In this document: piece by piece, positions 43,386 through 53,192 of the stretch | Layout: each line of letters opens with the position of its first letter | How positions within the stretch are numbered: position 1 is the first letter of the stretch | Origin: Gammaproteobacteria bacterium | GTDB taxonomy: Bacteria > Pseudomonadota > Gammaproteobacteria > HTCC5015 | Assembly (NCBI GenBank): GCA_028284675.1 | Contig: JANQRI010000032.1 | Span: 62,001 to 126,000 of the forward strand | Reading direction: 5' to 3' | Length of the DNA stretch: 64,000 nucleotides | The notes under the pieces: model-generated | Databases searched by the model: none | Told to the model about the DNA's origin: nothing | The model's input: only the letters and a program-made list of their open reading frames with translations | Translations under genes and position numbers: made by a program

Positions 43386-44003
43386 ATGGGAGACATGGAC
43401 AGAGAAGCAAGCGTTTTTGTCATTGACGATAATGAGTTTTGGCGAAATTCTATAAACGATACTCTGAAGCTCGCGGGCTTTCAGGTTAAATTGTTTGATT
43501 CTGCCGAGGCTTTTCTTGAGGAGTTTCAGCCTGAGCAAGCCGGTTGTCTGGTGCTTGAGGTGCAATTACCGAGTATGGGCGGGCTTGCGCTTCAGGAAAC
43601 CTTATCACGACATGAAATACAGCCCCCGATAGTGTTTGTCAGCTCTGAACCCAATGTTACTGTTTCTGTCCAGGCGATGAAGGCCGGAGCAGTGGACTTT
43701 TTGCAAAAACCTTTTAAAGACATTGAGTTGCTGGCTCGTGTTCAGGAAGCAATTGACCGTGATCGCTATCACCGTCAACGCTATATGCAGGCCTGTTATG
43801 TTAATGATCGCATCGATAGCTTGACCCGACGTGAAAAAGAGGTCATGAATCTGGTGCTTGAAGGTCTGACAAACAAAGAAATCGCTAACCTTTTGGGCTT
43901 AAGTCACCGGACGGTGGAGTTACATCGCTCCCGGGTGATGGCGAAAATGAAAGCCCATTCCATCGTAGAGCTGGTTAAAATGACCAGCGCCTCAGAAGCT
44001 TAA
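43386..44003 (+). CDS. FixJ/NarL-type response regulator with Asp-to-Glu receiver
   Basis: 205 residues (202 if from the ATG at 43395). The receiver begins VFVIDDNEFWRN with the acidic pair, but the phospho-acceptor block reads GCLVLEVQLPSMGG, with Glu58 in place of Asp; Ser in VFVSSE and Lys in LQKPF are kept. The C-terminal LuxR helix-turn-helix is intact: SLTRREKEVMNLVLEGLTNK and HRTVELHRSRVMAKM. No histidine kinase is nearby. Glu can mimic phosphorylated Asp, so the protein may be constitutively active. Confidence 0.9.
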   Translation: MGDMDREASVFVIDDNEFWRNSINDTLKLAGFQVKLFDSAEAFLEEFQPEQAGCLVLEVQLPSMGGLALQETLSRHEIQPPIVFVSSEPNVTVSVQAMKAGAVDFLQKPFKDIELLARVQEAIDRDRYHRQRYMQACYVNDRIDSLTRREKEVMNLVLEGLTNKEIANLLGLSHRTVELHRSRVMAKMKAHSIVELVKMTSASEA

Positions 44004-44026
44004 AACAGCCCGAAAATCATCACCTT

Positions 44027-44061
44027 ATATCACTCGCGGGATATGACCCCGCGAGTGATAT
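44027..44061 (+). terminator. 14-bp perfect hairpin after the response regulator
   Basis: ATATCACTCGCGGG (44027-44040) and CCCGCGAGTGATAT (44048-44061) around a seven-base loop. Stable, but with no T-run, so an inefficient terminator by itself, or an RNA-stability or protein-binding element. It lies 23 bases after the stop codon. Confidence 0.5.
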
Positions 44062-44166
44062 GTATTCGCACTGACAGACAGAGCTGTACAAATTGTCTAT
44101 ATACATAATGTATAAGAAATATCCAGTTTCTGACTGTTCATTGAGTGTGAAAGGGAGGCGGGAAAA

Positions 44167-44676
44167 ATGCCGCAAACGATTGATTTATCTTCATTATCGC
44201 CAAAACAGCTGTTTTCATTGGCTATTCAGGTTGAGCGATTTCATTTTCAGTTTTTTAAGAGTTGGGCAAACCGACTACAAACATTTGATAATAATGCCGT
44301 GCAATTGCTGAATTCTTTGGGCGCGGATGCCAAGCAACGCTATCAGGCGCTAAAATCAACAAGTCGCCGCCTTTTTGGGGGTGAGCTACCTGAGCCTGAC
44401 CCAGAGCTGTATGCCAGCATGGTTCGGCATATTGATCTTCCCGGGTTGCGGTATTTTGTAACGAGCAGCGAAGAATCAAGGAATATTCTGGATATTGCGT
44501 TGTCTTTGCAAAAAAATACAATTGAGTTACTGGACCATATTGAGAGGGTGCTGGAACCCCGTCATCATTACCAACTTAGCAATTTGAGTGAGAGTGCACA
44601 GGTTAATATATCCATGGTTTCTGAGCATTTTGCGATAGTGCGCAACGAACGCGTTGTTTCTGAGTTGGATTCTTAG
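44167..44676 (+). CDS. Rubrerythrin/ferritin-like helical protein, 169 aa
   Basis: Four predicted helices: LFSLAIQVERFHFQFFKSWA with Glu and His in register, a second in AKQRYQALKSTSRRLF, a third in ESRNILDIALSLQKNTIELL and a fourth in ESAQVNISMVSEHFAIV. This is the helix order of rubrerythrin-type bundles, but most iron ligands are not in place, so metal binding is doubtful. Faint similarity only. Starts 163 bases after the response regulator, same strand. Confidence 0.5.
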   Translation: MPQTIDLSSLSPKQLFSLAIQVERFHFQFFKSWANRLQTFDNNAVQLLNSLGADAKQRYQALKSTSRRLFGGELPEPDPELYASMVRHIDLPGLRYFVTSSEESRNILDIALSLQKNTIELLDHIERVLEPRHHYQLSNLSESAQVNISMVSEHFAIVRNERVVSELDS

Positions 44677-44707
44677 TGATGGCAATAATCAGGTATTGAT
44701 AGCTGAA

Positions 44708-46147
44708 TTAATCTGTTTGGGGTGAGTCGAGAATAGCTGAATACAGCTTTGCATACTCGGCAGCGCTTTTTTTCCAGGAAAAATCCTGGCGCATGCAATT
44801 CAACTGTATGGTTTTCCATGTCTGCCTGTCTGCATACAGAGTCAATGCTTTGCGAATGGTATTCAGCAGCTCATCAGCGGTGTTTTCATGGATGATCAGC
44901 CCAGTGCCTTCTGTCTCTTCTATATTGGTCACCGTATCTGCCAGGCCGCCTACGTTTCGCACAATCGGAATAGTGCCGTAGCGCATGCTATACATTTGTG
45001 TGAGCCCGCAAGGCTCAAAACGTGAGGGCATAAGAAATGCGTCGCCTCCGGCGATCAGTAAATGAGCCCAGGATTCGTTATAGGCTATTTTTACACTCAA
45101 TTTATCCGGTCTGTTGCCGGCGATTTCCAGCAGCTGTGCCTCGATATCGCGGTCTCCGGTTCCTAGCAAGGCGATCTGCAACGGCATTTCCAGCAGGTGT
45201 GGTAAGGCTTTAACAATTAAGTCTACGCCTTTTTGCCCGGTCAGGCGGCTTACCATGACCAGAAAAAATACGTCTTCCCGTTGGGGGAGGCCAAAAAGTT
45301 TTTGTAAAGCCAGTTTATTTGGCAGCTTTTTGCTCAAAGACTGCTTGTTAAATTTGCTTTCCAGGTTGGTGTCTTGCCCAGGGTTCCATTCTTTGTCGTC
45401 TATACCGTTTAATATTCCACTGAGCACGCCGCTTCTGTGACGTAACAGACTGTCCAGTCCACAGCCAAATTCCGGGGTTTTTATCTCCTCGGCATATTGG
45501 GGGCTGACTGTATTGATCCGGTCAGCAAAAGTCAGGCCTGCCTTCATAAACGAAAGCTGGTTGTAGTATTCCAGTGCATCATATCGCCATAAATCCCCAG
45601 GTAGTCCCAGTGCCAAAAAGGTTTCATACGAAAATAAGCCCTGATAGGCCAGGTTGTGTACTGTGAATAAGGAACGGGGCGCTTTGGGAGTCAATTTGAG
45701 TAATACCGGGAGCAGCCCGGTTTGCCAGTCGTTACAGTGCACAATATCCACTGGCCAGGAAATTTCGGTTTGTCCGCAGGCGATAGCCGTCAGTGCTTTA
45801 TTAAAAATGCCGAATCGCTCAGCATTGTCATGCCAATCCTGGCCGTGTTCATTTTGATAAGGGCCGCCGGGACGATCAAATAGTACCGGGATATCGATAA
45901 GCCACAGTTTCACACGTGTGCCCGGGAGAAAAGCTTCAAGAACGTTGATTGCTTTACCGTCTATGTTGAGCTGGGCAATCGTTTTGGCCGACGAGAGTTT
46001 GGAGTGCAGGCCCCGGTAAGCAGGAATAGCAACCCGGATAGAAACTTCATTGGAGAGCAATGCGCGTGGCAAATGCCCGGAGACATCTGCGAGCCCACCG
46101 GTTTTGATTAAAGGGTGTGCTTCACTTGTTGCAAATAAAATATTCAT
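44708..46147 (-). CDS. glgA: Glycogen synthase (ADP-glucose type)
   Basis: 479 residues. N-terminal FATSEAHPLIKTGGLADVSG with the KTGGL ADP-glucose motif; C-terminal GT5 end with MPSRFEPCGLTQMYSMRYG. Elongates the alpha-1,4 chain from ADP-glucose made by GlgC. Divergent from glgC across a 343-base control region and next to glgP. No branching enzyme (glgB) is in the window. Confidence 0.95.
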   Translation of the reverse strand: MNILFATSEAHPLIKTGGLADVSGHLPRALLSNEVSIRVAIPAYRGLHSKLSSAKTIAQLNIDGKAINVLEAFLPGTRVKLWLIDIPVLFDRPGGPYQNEHGQDWHDNAERFGIFNKALTAIACGQTEISWPVDIVHCNDWQTGLLPVLLKLTPKAPRSLFTVHNLAYQGLFSYETFLALGLPGDLWRYDALEYYNQLSFMKAGLTFADRINTVSPQYAEEIKTPEFGCGLDSLLRHRSGVLSGILNGIDDKEWNPGQDTNLESKFNKQSLSKKLPNKLALQKLFGLPQREDVFFLVMVSRLTGQKGVDLIVKALPHLLEMPLQIALLGTGDRDIEAQLLEIAGNRPDKLSVKIAYNESWAHLLIAGGDAFLMPSRFEPCGLTQMYSMRYGTIPIVRNVGGLADTVTNIEETEGTGLIIHENTADELLNTIRKALTLYADRQTWKTIQLNCMRQDFSWKKSAAEYAKLYSAILDSPQTD

Positions 46148-46490
46148 CTTGGCAAAATAACAGAAGTGAAGTTGGGTCCCGGAATTTTATTGGTTGCTAT
46201 TATTAATGATTAAACAGGGCTCTGTATAGCCTATCCTGGCAACATTTACTGGTCAAATTGTTACAATTGACGGATAATCCTTTCATACAGGTTGGCGAAA
46301 GTGATATTTGACGACATACCGTCAAAAACTTTTCAAACAGAGGCCGCCGGGCTTGAGGTTTATCATATTGCGTAGTCGAATTTGCCTCTATCAGCTATCA
46401 TTTTTTGAATGTATGTTTCCAATTTGTTACCTATTAATTGATACCAGGGTTAAATATCTTAATAAAGCAGCTTCAAAGGACTTTCTAGCT
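46148..46490 (+). promoter_or_regulatory. Shared control region of glgA and glgC
   Basis: 343 bases between the two divergent starts. The dyad TTGACG-ACATAC-CGTCAA at 46308-46325 is a candidate operator. No clear promoter hexamers identified. A longer glgC-like frame through this region from 46308 lacks coding features. Confidence 0.4.
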
Positions 46491-47765
46491 ATGACAACTG
46501 CCAATGACAAAGACGTTCGTTTTGTCAGCCGTCTGACCCGCAAGGCTCTGGCCATTGTACTGGCCGGTGGGCGAGGTTCCCGTTTAAAACATTTGACCAC
46601 CTGGCGGGCAAAGCCGGCTGTGCCGTTTGGGGGCAAGTTCAGAATTATTGACTTTACGCTGTCGAACTGCATTAACTCAGGTGTACGCCAGGTTGCTGTC
46701 TTAACCCAATATAAAGCACATTCGCTGCTCAGGCATATCCAAAATGGCTGGGGTTTTTTACGCGGGCAGTTCGGGGAATTTATCGAATTACTACCGGCGC
46801 AGCAGAGAATCGAAAGCTCCTGGTATCTTGGTACCGCGGACGCGGTTTACCAGAATCTGGATATCATCCGCAGCCATAATCCTGAATATGTGCTGATCTT
46901 GGCCGGTGATCATGTCTATAAAATGGATTATGGTGAGATGCTTGCTTACCATACTGAAAATAATGCGGATATTACTGTCGGCTGTATTGAAGTGCCGCTT
47001 GAAGATGCATCTGCATTCGGTGTTATGGGAGTGGATGAAAACAATCGCATTATCGGTTTTACTGAAAAACCAGAGCAGCCCAAGCCTATTCCGGGGCAAT
47101 CTAAGATGGCGCTGGCCTCAATGGGCATATATGTATTCAATACTGAGCTGCTGATTGAGAAATTGATCCAGGATGCAGACGATGAAAATTCTGATCATGA
47201 TTTTGGAAAAAACCTGATACCGCATCTTATTGAAAATTATAAAGGCATGGCATATTTTTTCCGTGATAAACAGGGCGATAGTAAGTCTTACTGGCGTGAT
47301 GTCGGTACAGTGGATGGCTACTGGAAAGCAAATCTGGAGCTGGTTGATGTCGACCCTGAGCTGAATTTGTATGACAAAGAGTGGCCGATTTGGACTTATC
47401 AGGAGCAGGTGCCACCGGCGAAGTTTGTATTTAATGAAGGAGAGCGACGGGGTATTGCGTTGGATTCTATGGTGGCCGGTGGCTGTATCATATCCGGAGC
47501 GAGAATCAATCGCTCGTTGTTGTTTACCAATGTACGTGTTGAGCAGCAGTCTGTGATTGAAAATTCCGTTATTATGCCGGAAGCACATATCGGTCAAAAC
47601 TGTGTTATTAAAAACACTATTATTGATAAACGTTGTGTAGTGCCCAATGGCACCCAGATAGGCGTGAATATCGCTGAGGACTCAGAGCGTTTTTATGTGA
47701 GCCCCGGAGGCGTCGTGATGGTTGTACCCGATATGCTGGGCCAATCAGTGCATCATGCAAGGTAG
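46491..47765 (+). CDS. glgC: Glucose-1-phosphate adenylyltransferase
   Basis: 424 residues from the ATG at 46491, with AAAGGAC ahead; the frame extends up to 46308, but that part is not GlgC. N-terminal AIVLAGGRGSRLKHLT nucleotide loop, then GGKFRIIDFTLSNCINSG, ILAGDHVYKMDY and the C-terminal left-handed beta-helix (IENSVIMPEAHIGQ). Makes ADP-glucose for glycogen. Converges on glgP with 20 bases between stop codons. Confidence 0.95.
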   Translation: MTTANDKDVRFVSRLTRKALAIVLAGGRGSRLKHLTTWRAKPAVPFGGKFRIIDFTLSNCINSGVRQVAVLTQYKAHSLLRHIQNGWGFLRGQFGEFIELLPAQQRIESSWYLGTADAVYQNLDIIRSHNPEYVLILAGDHVYKMDYGEMLAYHTENNADITVGCIEVPLEDASAFGVMGVDENNRIIGFTEKPEQPKPIPGQSKMALASMGIYVFNTELLIEKLIQDADDENSDHDFGKNLIPHLIENYKGMAYFFRDKQGDSKSYWRDVGTVDGYWKANLELVDVDPELNLYDKEWPIWTYQEQVPPAKFVFNEGERRGIALDSMVAGGCIISGARINRSLLFTNVRVEQQSVIENSVIMPEAHIGQNCVIKNTIIDKRCVVPNGTQIGVNIAEDSERFYVSPGGVVMVVPDMLGQSVHHAR

Positions 47766-47785
47766 CTTGTAAAGGTATTTTTGCG

Positions 47786-50344
47786 TTAAAGCCACAGCAT
47801 ATGGCCCATTTCGAGCGGGTGAGCCAGCAGTTTGTGAAAAGGATAAATGCGGATTTTAAAATGCTGCAACCCGCAGTCTTTTAAGGTGGTGCATAACTTG
47901 AATTGTATTTCTCCGGCAGCGTTTGGGCTTGCAGGTTCGAATATGTGAGCCTGTTTGGCCATGAACTCATCATGAATTCGGTGTTTTTCACCTATTAACA
48001 GTTCCACCCGAACATCTTCTGCCTGCAACTCACCCAGGTTTGCGTTTATTGTCAGTGACAGGTTTTCTTTCTGCATTAAGGCTTCAGGAATATCCTGCGC
48101 GAGTTGTATCGAGATTTCCGGCCAGACACGTTGAATTTTTTGTTTCCAGTCGGCAAGCTCAGTGGCCGCCGCATGCTGATTTTGCATGAGCTGCTGATAC
48201 TGCTGAATGGCCGGTGCATAAAATTTATGCGAATATTCAGTTACCATGCGCTCTGAGTTAAAGCGTGGAATAATGGATTTCATCGACTCTTTACACATAT
48301 CAGTCCATTTTTCCGAGTACCCTAAACTATCTCTGTCATAGTAGGTTGGGATTACCTGGTGTTCCAGAATATCAATCAGGTCACTGGCCTCATGGTAATC
48401 CCGGTAAGACGGGTCGTAATGTGGTCCATGAGGTATGACAGCCCAACCGTTTTTGCCATTGTATCCTTCACCCCACCAGCCGTCTAAAACACTGAGGTTA
48501 AGCACGCCATTCAATCCGGCTTTTTGACCGGATGTGCCGCAAGCTTCCATCGGGTACTCCGGCGTATTGATCCATACATCGACACCGGTAATTAATTTTC
48601 GTGCGAGTGATACATCATAGTTTTCCAATAATATGATTTTGCCGATAAATTCAGGTTTTTGTGAAAAATCATGGATAACTTTTATAAGGTGTTGTCCAGG
48701 CTCGTCTTTAGGGTGTGCCTTGCCTGCAAATATCAATAAAACCGGGCGTTCCGGGTCATTAAGTAATTTTTTCAGGCGGTCTTCATGAGAAAACAGTAAT
48801 GTAGCGCGTTTATAGGTCGCGAAACGCCGCGCAAAGCCAAGTACCAGTATATCTTGGTCCGGTTGAGCAAGGTATTGGGTGGTTTTTCGGATCAAAGTCT
48901 CGCTGCAACCGTTACGCTGATAGCGCCGAATAACACGTTTGCAAACATGCTTAAGCATTTTTGCACGTAACTTATGGTGGATGTTCCAGTAGCGATTATC
49001 CTTTATGTCATCCAGGCATTTCCAAAAAGATACATTTGAAAGTTGCTGACGCCAATCGGGAAATCTTGAGTCGAAAAGTTCTGCCCATTCGGACGCAAGG
49101 AATGTTGATACGTGTACGCCATTAGTCACAAAGGAAATCGGATTTTCTACGGGGTCAATATCAGGCCAGACATGTGATTGCATTTCTGAGGCGATGTCAC
49201 CGTGAATTTTGCTAACGCCGTTATGAAACCGGGAGCCGCGCAAAGCCAGGTTGGTCATATTAAAACTGCCCAGGTCGGCACCTGAATTGCCGAAGGATAA
49301 AAATTCTTCAAAACTGATGTTTAAAGTCTCAATGTAACTGCTCAGATAATGCCCGATTAAGTCGGGTTCAAAAATATCATGACCGGCAGGTACCGGTGTA
49401 TGCGTAGTGAACACTGTGTCGGCGGCAACCAACTCACGTGCAGTATAATAATCAACACCTGCTTTTACATATTCGCACAGGCGTTCAATGACCTGAAAGG
49501 CCGAGTGACCTTCATTAATGTGCCACACGCTGGGACTTAAGCCCAATGCTCTTAAGGTGCGTACCCCACCAATTCCAAGCACAATTTCCTGCTGAATCCG
49601 GGTGTTTTGATCGCCGCCGTACAGCCGGTAGGTTATGGAACGATCGTCTTTGCTGTTGGTCTCGATATCACTGTCCAGCAAAAACAAGTTGATATTGCCT
49701 GCTTTAGCTTTCCACACCGATAAGTCAACTACGCGATCTGCTATTTCAACCTGTATGAGTAACGGTGTTCCATCTTTATTACTAACGAGTTTGATTGGCA
49801 GGTTATTGAAGTGGTGTGTGCGATAAACGGCTATCTGGTGACCATTAGCGTCAATGGTTTGGGTGAAGTAGCCCTGGTGATAGAGTAATCCTACCGCGAC
49901 AAATGGTAATGCCAGATCGCTGGCGGCTTTGCAATGGTCGCCGGCAAGGATACCAAGTCCGCCGGAATAGATAGGCAGGCTCTCGTGAAAGCCGAATTCA
50001 GCACTAAAGTATGCGATCAGGTCTGTTGATGGGTCCAATACGTTGCTGACGATGGCTCTGGTTTCGCGCTGGCAATACTCATGATGCCAAGCCAGCGCAT
50101 CCTGATAATCCTTCATATAGTCATCATTCTGGATCGCCGCTTCCAAGTATTTCTGATCAACACGGCGCAGAAACACCTTCGGAATATGGCCACAATCGCT
50201 CCACAGCTGCCTGTCCAGACGGTGAAATAAGCTTCGAATTTTTCTATTCCAGCTGTAGGTGAGATCATTGGCCAGAATAGAGAGCCCGCTAAGCTCTTCT
50301 GGCACTTTACCCTGGACTTCAATCAAAAACTCAGTGCCGCTCAT
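47786..50344 (-). CDS. glgP: Alpha-glucan phosphorylase (GlgP, TIGR02094 type)
   Basis: 852 residues. The DUF3417 domain opens (LSILANDLTYSWNRKIRSLF), then GH-type sequence AEFGFHESLPIYSGGLGILA and WHINEGHSAFQVIERL. PLP-binding region near PMEACGTSGQKAGLNGV, with the Lys in GQK. Releases glucose-1-phosphate from glycogen, the reverse side of the pathway run by GlgC and GlgA. Transcribed toward glgC on the minus strand. Confidence 0.93.
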   Translation of the reverse strand: MSGTEFLIEVQGKVPEELSGLSILANDLTYSWNRKIRSLFHRLDRQLWSDCGHIPKVFLRRVDQKYLEAAIQNDDYMKDYQDALAWHHEYCQRETRAIVSNVLDPSTDLIAYFSAEFGFHESLPIYSGGLGILAGDHCKAASDLALPFVAVGLLYHQGYFTQTIDANGHQIAVYRTHHFNNLPIKLVSNKDGTPLLIQVEIADRVVDLSVWKAKAGNINLFLLDSDIETNSKDDRSITYRLYGGDQNTRIQQEIVLGIGGVRTLRALGLSPSVWHINEGHSAFQVIERLCEYVKAGVDYYTARELVAADTVFTTHTPVPAGHDIFEPDLIGHYLSSYIETLNISFEEFLSFGNSGADLGSFNMTNLALRGSRFHNGVSKIHGDIASEMQSHVWPDIDPVENPISFVTNGVHVSTFLASEWAELFDSRFPDWRQQLSNVSFWKCLDDIKDNRYWNIHHKLRAKMLKHVCKRVIRRYQRNGCSETLIRKTTQYLAQPDQDILVLGFARRFATYKRATLLFSHEDRLKKLLNDPERPVLLIFAGKAHPKDEPGQHLIKVIHDFSQKPEFIGKIILLENYDVSLARKLITGVDVWINTPEYPMEACGTSGQKAGLNGVLNLSVLDGWWGEGYNGKNGWAVIPHGPHYDPSYRDYHEASDLIDILEHQVIPTYYDRDSLGYSEKWTDMCKESMKSIIPRFNSERMVTEYSHKFYAPAIQQYQQLMQNQHAAATELADWKQKIQRVWPEISIQLAQDIPEALMQKENLSLTINANLGELQAEDVRVELLIGEKHRIHDEFMAKQAHIFEPASPNAAGEIQFKLCTTLKDCGLQHFKIRIYPFHKLLAHPLEMGHMLWL

Positions 50345-50567
50345 TAATAATCCTTTTTTGTTTTGTGCCTTTATTAGATAACAATGGATCGTTAAAGTAA
50401 ATTTAACAAGCCTTATTGATTATGTGGTTTGGCTCCTCGAATTTGTTTGTGCAAAGATCGAACCAAATTAGTGCGTTCACAGCATTATCTGCACGAAAAA
50501 AATGCAATTCCCGATCGTTTTTTTTATAAGTTATTGATTTAAATTAAAAAAATAATTGCTGTATGGC

Positions 50568-50584
50568 TGGCATATCAATTGCAA
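50568..50584 (+). promoter_or_regulatory. Sigma-54 promoter of the nitrate operon
   Basis: TGGCATATCAATTGCAA: GG and GC of the -24/-12 boxes are separated by exactly ten bases, and TGGCA-N6-TTGCA matches the consensus well. It lies about 40 bases ahead of the nirB start. Upstream (50450-50520) are GTGCAAAG and TCTGCACG fragments that could be NtrC half sites, but no clean site. Implies control by nitrogen status through an NtrC- or NasR-like activator. Confidence 0.8.
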
Positions 50585-50621
50585 TATAGAAAGTAATAAG
50601 GTACGGGAGTCAATTTGAAAT

Positions 50622-53180
50622 ATGAATGACAGTGGGGAAAAGCCAATAATTGCCGTTATCGGCAATGGTATGGTTGGCCATAAGTTTCTTGAATACCTGG
50701 TTGAAAATAACGCTGGGGATACATTTGAAATCGTATGTTTTTGCGAAGAATCGCGTGTTGCATATGACCGGGTACACTTGAGTGAATACTTTACCGGCAA
50801 GTCTGCTGAAGATTTATCATTGGTCGTACCGAATTATTACGAAGAGCATGGTATTACGATTTTTATCGGTGACCCGGTAGAAAAGATTGACCGTGAAAAT
50901 CAGCAGCTTATATCTGCTCAAGGGCGCAAATTTAATTATCACAAACTGGTATTTGCGACCGGTTCTTACCCTTTTGTTCCGCCCATACCCGGCAAAGACC
51001 GGGAACACTGCCATGTATACCGAACCATCGAAGACCTCGAAGCGATGCAGGCTTCTGGGAAAACCTCCAAAGTCGGCGCTGTTGTCGGAGGAGGCTTGCT
51101 TGGGTTGGAGTGTGCCAATGCACTAAAGAACATGGGGCTGAAAACACATGTGGTTGAATTTGCACCACGGCTGATGACCGTTCAGGTTGATGACGGCGGC
51201 GGTGCTATGTTACGCAGTAAAATTGAAAGCCTCGGTGTGGTTGTGCATACCTCCAAAAATACACAAAACATCACCGAAGGCGAACAGTGTCGTTACAAAA
51301 TGGAGTTTGCCGACGGTGATGCACTGGAAACGGATATGATTGTATTCTCGGCAGGTATCAGGTCGCGGGATAGCCTGGCCGGAAGCTGTGGGCTGGAGCT
51401 GGGTGCACGAGGCGGTGTCGTTATAGACAACACCTGCCAGACTTCCGATAAAAATATTTATGCAATTGGCGAATGTGCGCTGTGGAATAATGCAATTTTT
51501 GGTTTGGTTGCGCCCGGTTATCAAATGGCGAAAGTCGCTGCTGAAAATATACTCGGTGATACTGAGGCCGCATTTACCGGCGCTGATATGAGTACCAAGC
51601 TTAAACTCATGGGTGTCGATGTTGCCAGTATTGGTGATGCACAATGCCGAAGCCAGGGAGCGAAGGCATATACTTATGTTGATGAACCGAATGAAGTTTA
51701 TAAACGCATTATTGTAAGCGAAGACCGGAAGTATCTACTGGGTGCGGTTTTAGTCGGTGATGTCGATGATTACGGCACGTTGTTGCAAATGATGCTGAAT
51801 GGCCTGCCATTACCGGAGTTTCCCGATTCAATGATCCTGCCGCGTCGTGAGGGTGATGCTGCACCTGCCGGTCTGGGAGTTGATGCATTACCGGATACCG
51901 CGCAGATTTGCTCTTGTCATGATGTGAGTAAAGCACAGCTTTGTGAAGCGATTACTGGAGGCAATACCACGGTTGCACAGTTAAAGTCCTGCAGTAAAGC
52001 GGGTACTGGGTGCGGTGGTTGTGTGCCATTGGTAACACAGTTGCTGAACAGTGAGTTGGTCAAGCAGGGCATCGAAGTCAATACCGATATTTGCGAACAC
52101 TTCCCTTATACCCGTCAGGAGTTATATCACCTGGTGCGTGTAGGTAAGATCAAAACATTTGATGAGTTGTTGGACAAGCATGGCCGTGGTCATGGTTGCG
52201 ATATCTGTAAACCGGCGGCGGCTTCCATTTTTGCGACCTGCTGGAATGATTATGTATTAAAAAATGAACATGCTGCTTTGCAGGATACCAATGATCATTT
52301 TCTTGCAAACATGCAGAAGAACGGCACTTACTCAATTGTGCCCAGAGTGGCCGGTGGTGAGATTACACCGGAGAAATTAATTGTATTGGGTGAAGTTGCA
52401 AAAAAATATAATTTATACACAAAAATCACCGGTGGGCAGCGTATTGACCTGTTTGGTGCGCAGGTACATGAATTGCCGTTGATCTGGAAAACGTTGGTCG
52501 ATGCCGGGTTCGAAACAGGGCATGCTTATGGTAAATCAGTGCGCACGGTAAAATCCTGTGTTGGCAGCACCTGGTGTCGCTATGGTGTATTGGACAGCGT
52601 GACCATGGCAATCGATATTGAAAACCGATATAAAGGTTTGCGGGCTCCGCACAAGCTGAAATTCGCGGTATCCGGTTGTACCCGCGAGTGTGCTGAAGCA
52701 CAAAGTAAAGACGTCGGTGTAATAGCGACCGAACATGGCTGGAATCTTTATGTGTGCGGTAATGGGGGGATGAAACCCCGTCATGCAGATTTGTTTGCAA
52801 CCGGTTTGGATGATGCAACACTGATAAAATATATCGACCGGTTTTTAATGTTTTATATTCGTACAGCTGATCGTCTGCAACGTACATCGGTGTGGATGGA
52901 AAATCTCGAAGGCGGCCTGGATTATTTGCGCGAAGTTATCGTCGATGACAAGCTTGAAATTTGTGATGAGCTTGAAAAAGAAATGCAACATGTTGTTGCG
53001 ACTTATGAATGTGAGTGGAAAGCGACGGTTGAGGACCCTGAGAAAATAAAACGTTTCAGAACATTCATTAACAGTGATAAAAAAGATGATACTGTTGTGT
53101 TTGTCGAAGAGCGGAAGCAGATTCGCCCGGCAACCAAAGAAGAAAAAATACATTTTAAACAATTGGCTGAAACAGCCTGA
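50622..53180 (+). CDS. nirB: NAD(P)H-dependent assimilatory nitrite reductase, large subunit
   Basis: 852 residues. FAD/NAD domain at the start (PIIAVIGNGMVGHKFLEYL), a BFD-type [2Fe-2S] domain at residues about 430-470 (ICSCHDVSKAQLC), then ferredoxin-like and siroheme domains. The siroheme/[4Fe-4S] cysteines are 646, 652, 686 and 690 (KSCVGSTWCRYG and SGCTRECAE). Reduces nitrite to ammonium in the cytoplasm. First gene of a five-gene operon; GGGAG ribosome-binding site at 50605. Confidence 0.95.
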   Translation: MNDSGEKPIIAVIGNGMVGHKFLEYLVENNAGDTFEIVCFCEESRVAYDRVHLSEYFTGKSAEDLSLVVPNYYEEHGITIFIGDPVEKIDRENQQLISAQGRKFNYHKLVFATGSYPFVPPIPGKDREHCHVYRTIEDLEAMQASGKTSKVGAVVGGGLLGLECANALKNMGLKTHVVEFAPRLMTVQVDDGGGAMLRSKIESLGVVVHTSKNTQNITEGEQCRYKMEFADGDALETDMIVFSAGIRSRDSLAGSCGLELGARGGVVIDNTCQTSDKNIYAIGECALWNNAIFGLVAPGYQMAKVAAENILGDTEAAFTGADMSTKLKLMGVDVASIGDAQCRSQGAKAYTYVDEPNEVYKRIIVSEDRKYLLGAVLVGDVDDYGTLLQMMLNGLPLPEFPDSMILPRREGDAAPAGLGVDALPDTAQICSCHDVSKAQLCEAITGGNTTVAQLKSCSKAGTGCGGCVPLVTQLLNSELVKQGIEVNTDICEHFPYTRQELYHLVRVGKIKTFDELLDKHGRGHGCDICKPAAASIFATCWNDYVLKNEHAALQDTNDHFLANMQKNGTYSIVPRVAGGEITPEKLIVLGEVAKKYNLYTKITGGQRIDLFGAQVHELPLIWKTLVDAGFETGHAYGKSVRTVKSCVGSTWCRYGVLDSVTMAIDIENRYKGLRAPHKLKFAVSGCTRECAEAQSKDVGVIATEHGWNLYVCGNGGMKPRHADLFATGLDDATLIKYIDRFLMFYIRTADRLQRTSVWMENLEGGLDYLREVIVDDKLEICDELEKEMQHVVATYECEWKATVEDPEKIKRFRTFINSDKKDDTVVFVEERKQIRPATKEEKIHFKQLAETA

Positions 53181-53192
53181 ATAATCTAAAAA

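Noticed and set aside
46308..46490. 61-codon N-terminal extension of GlgC
   Set aside because: GlgC normally begins just before the nucleotide loop; the extension crosses the glgA/glgC control region.
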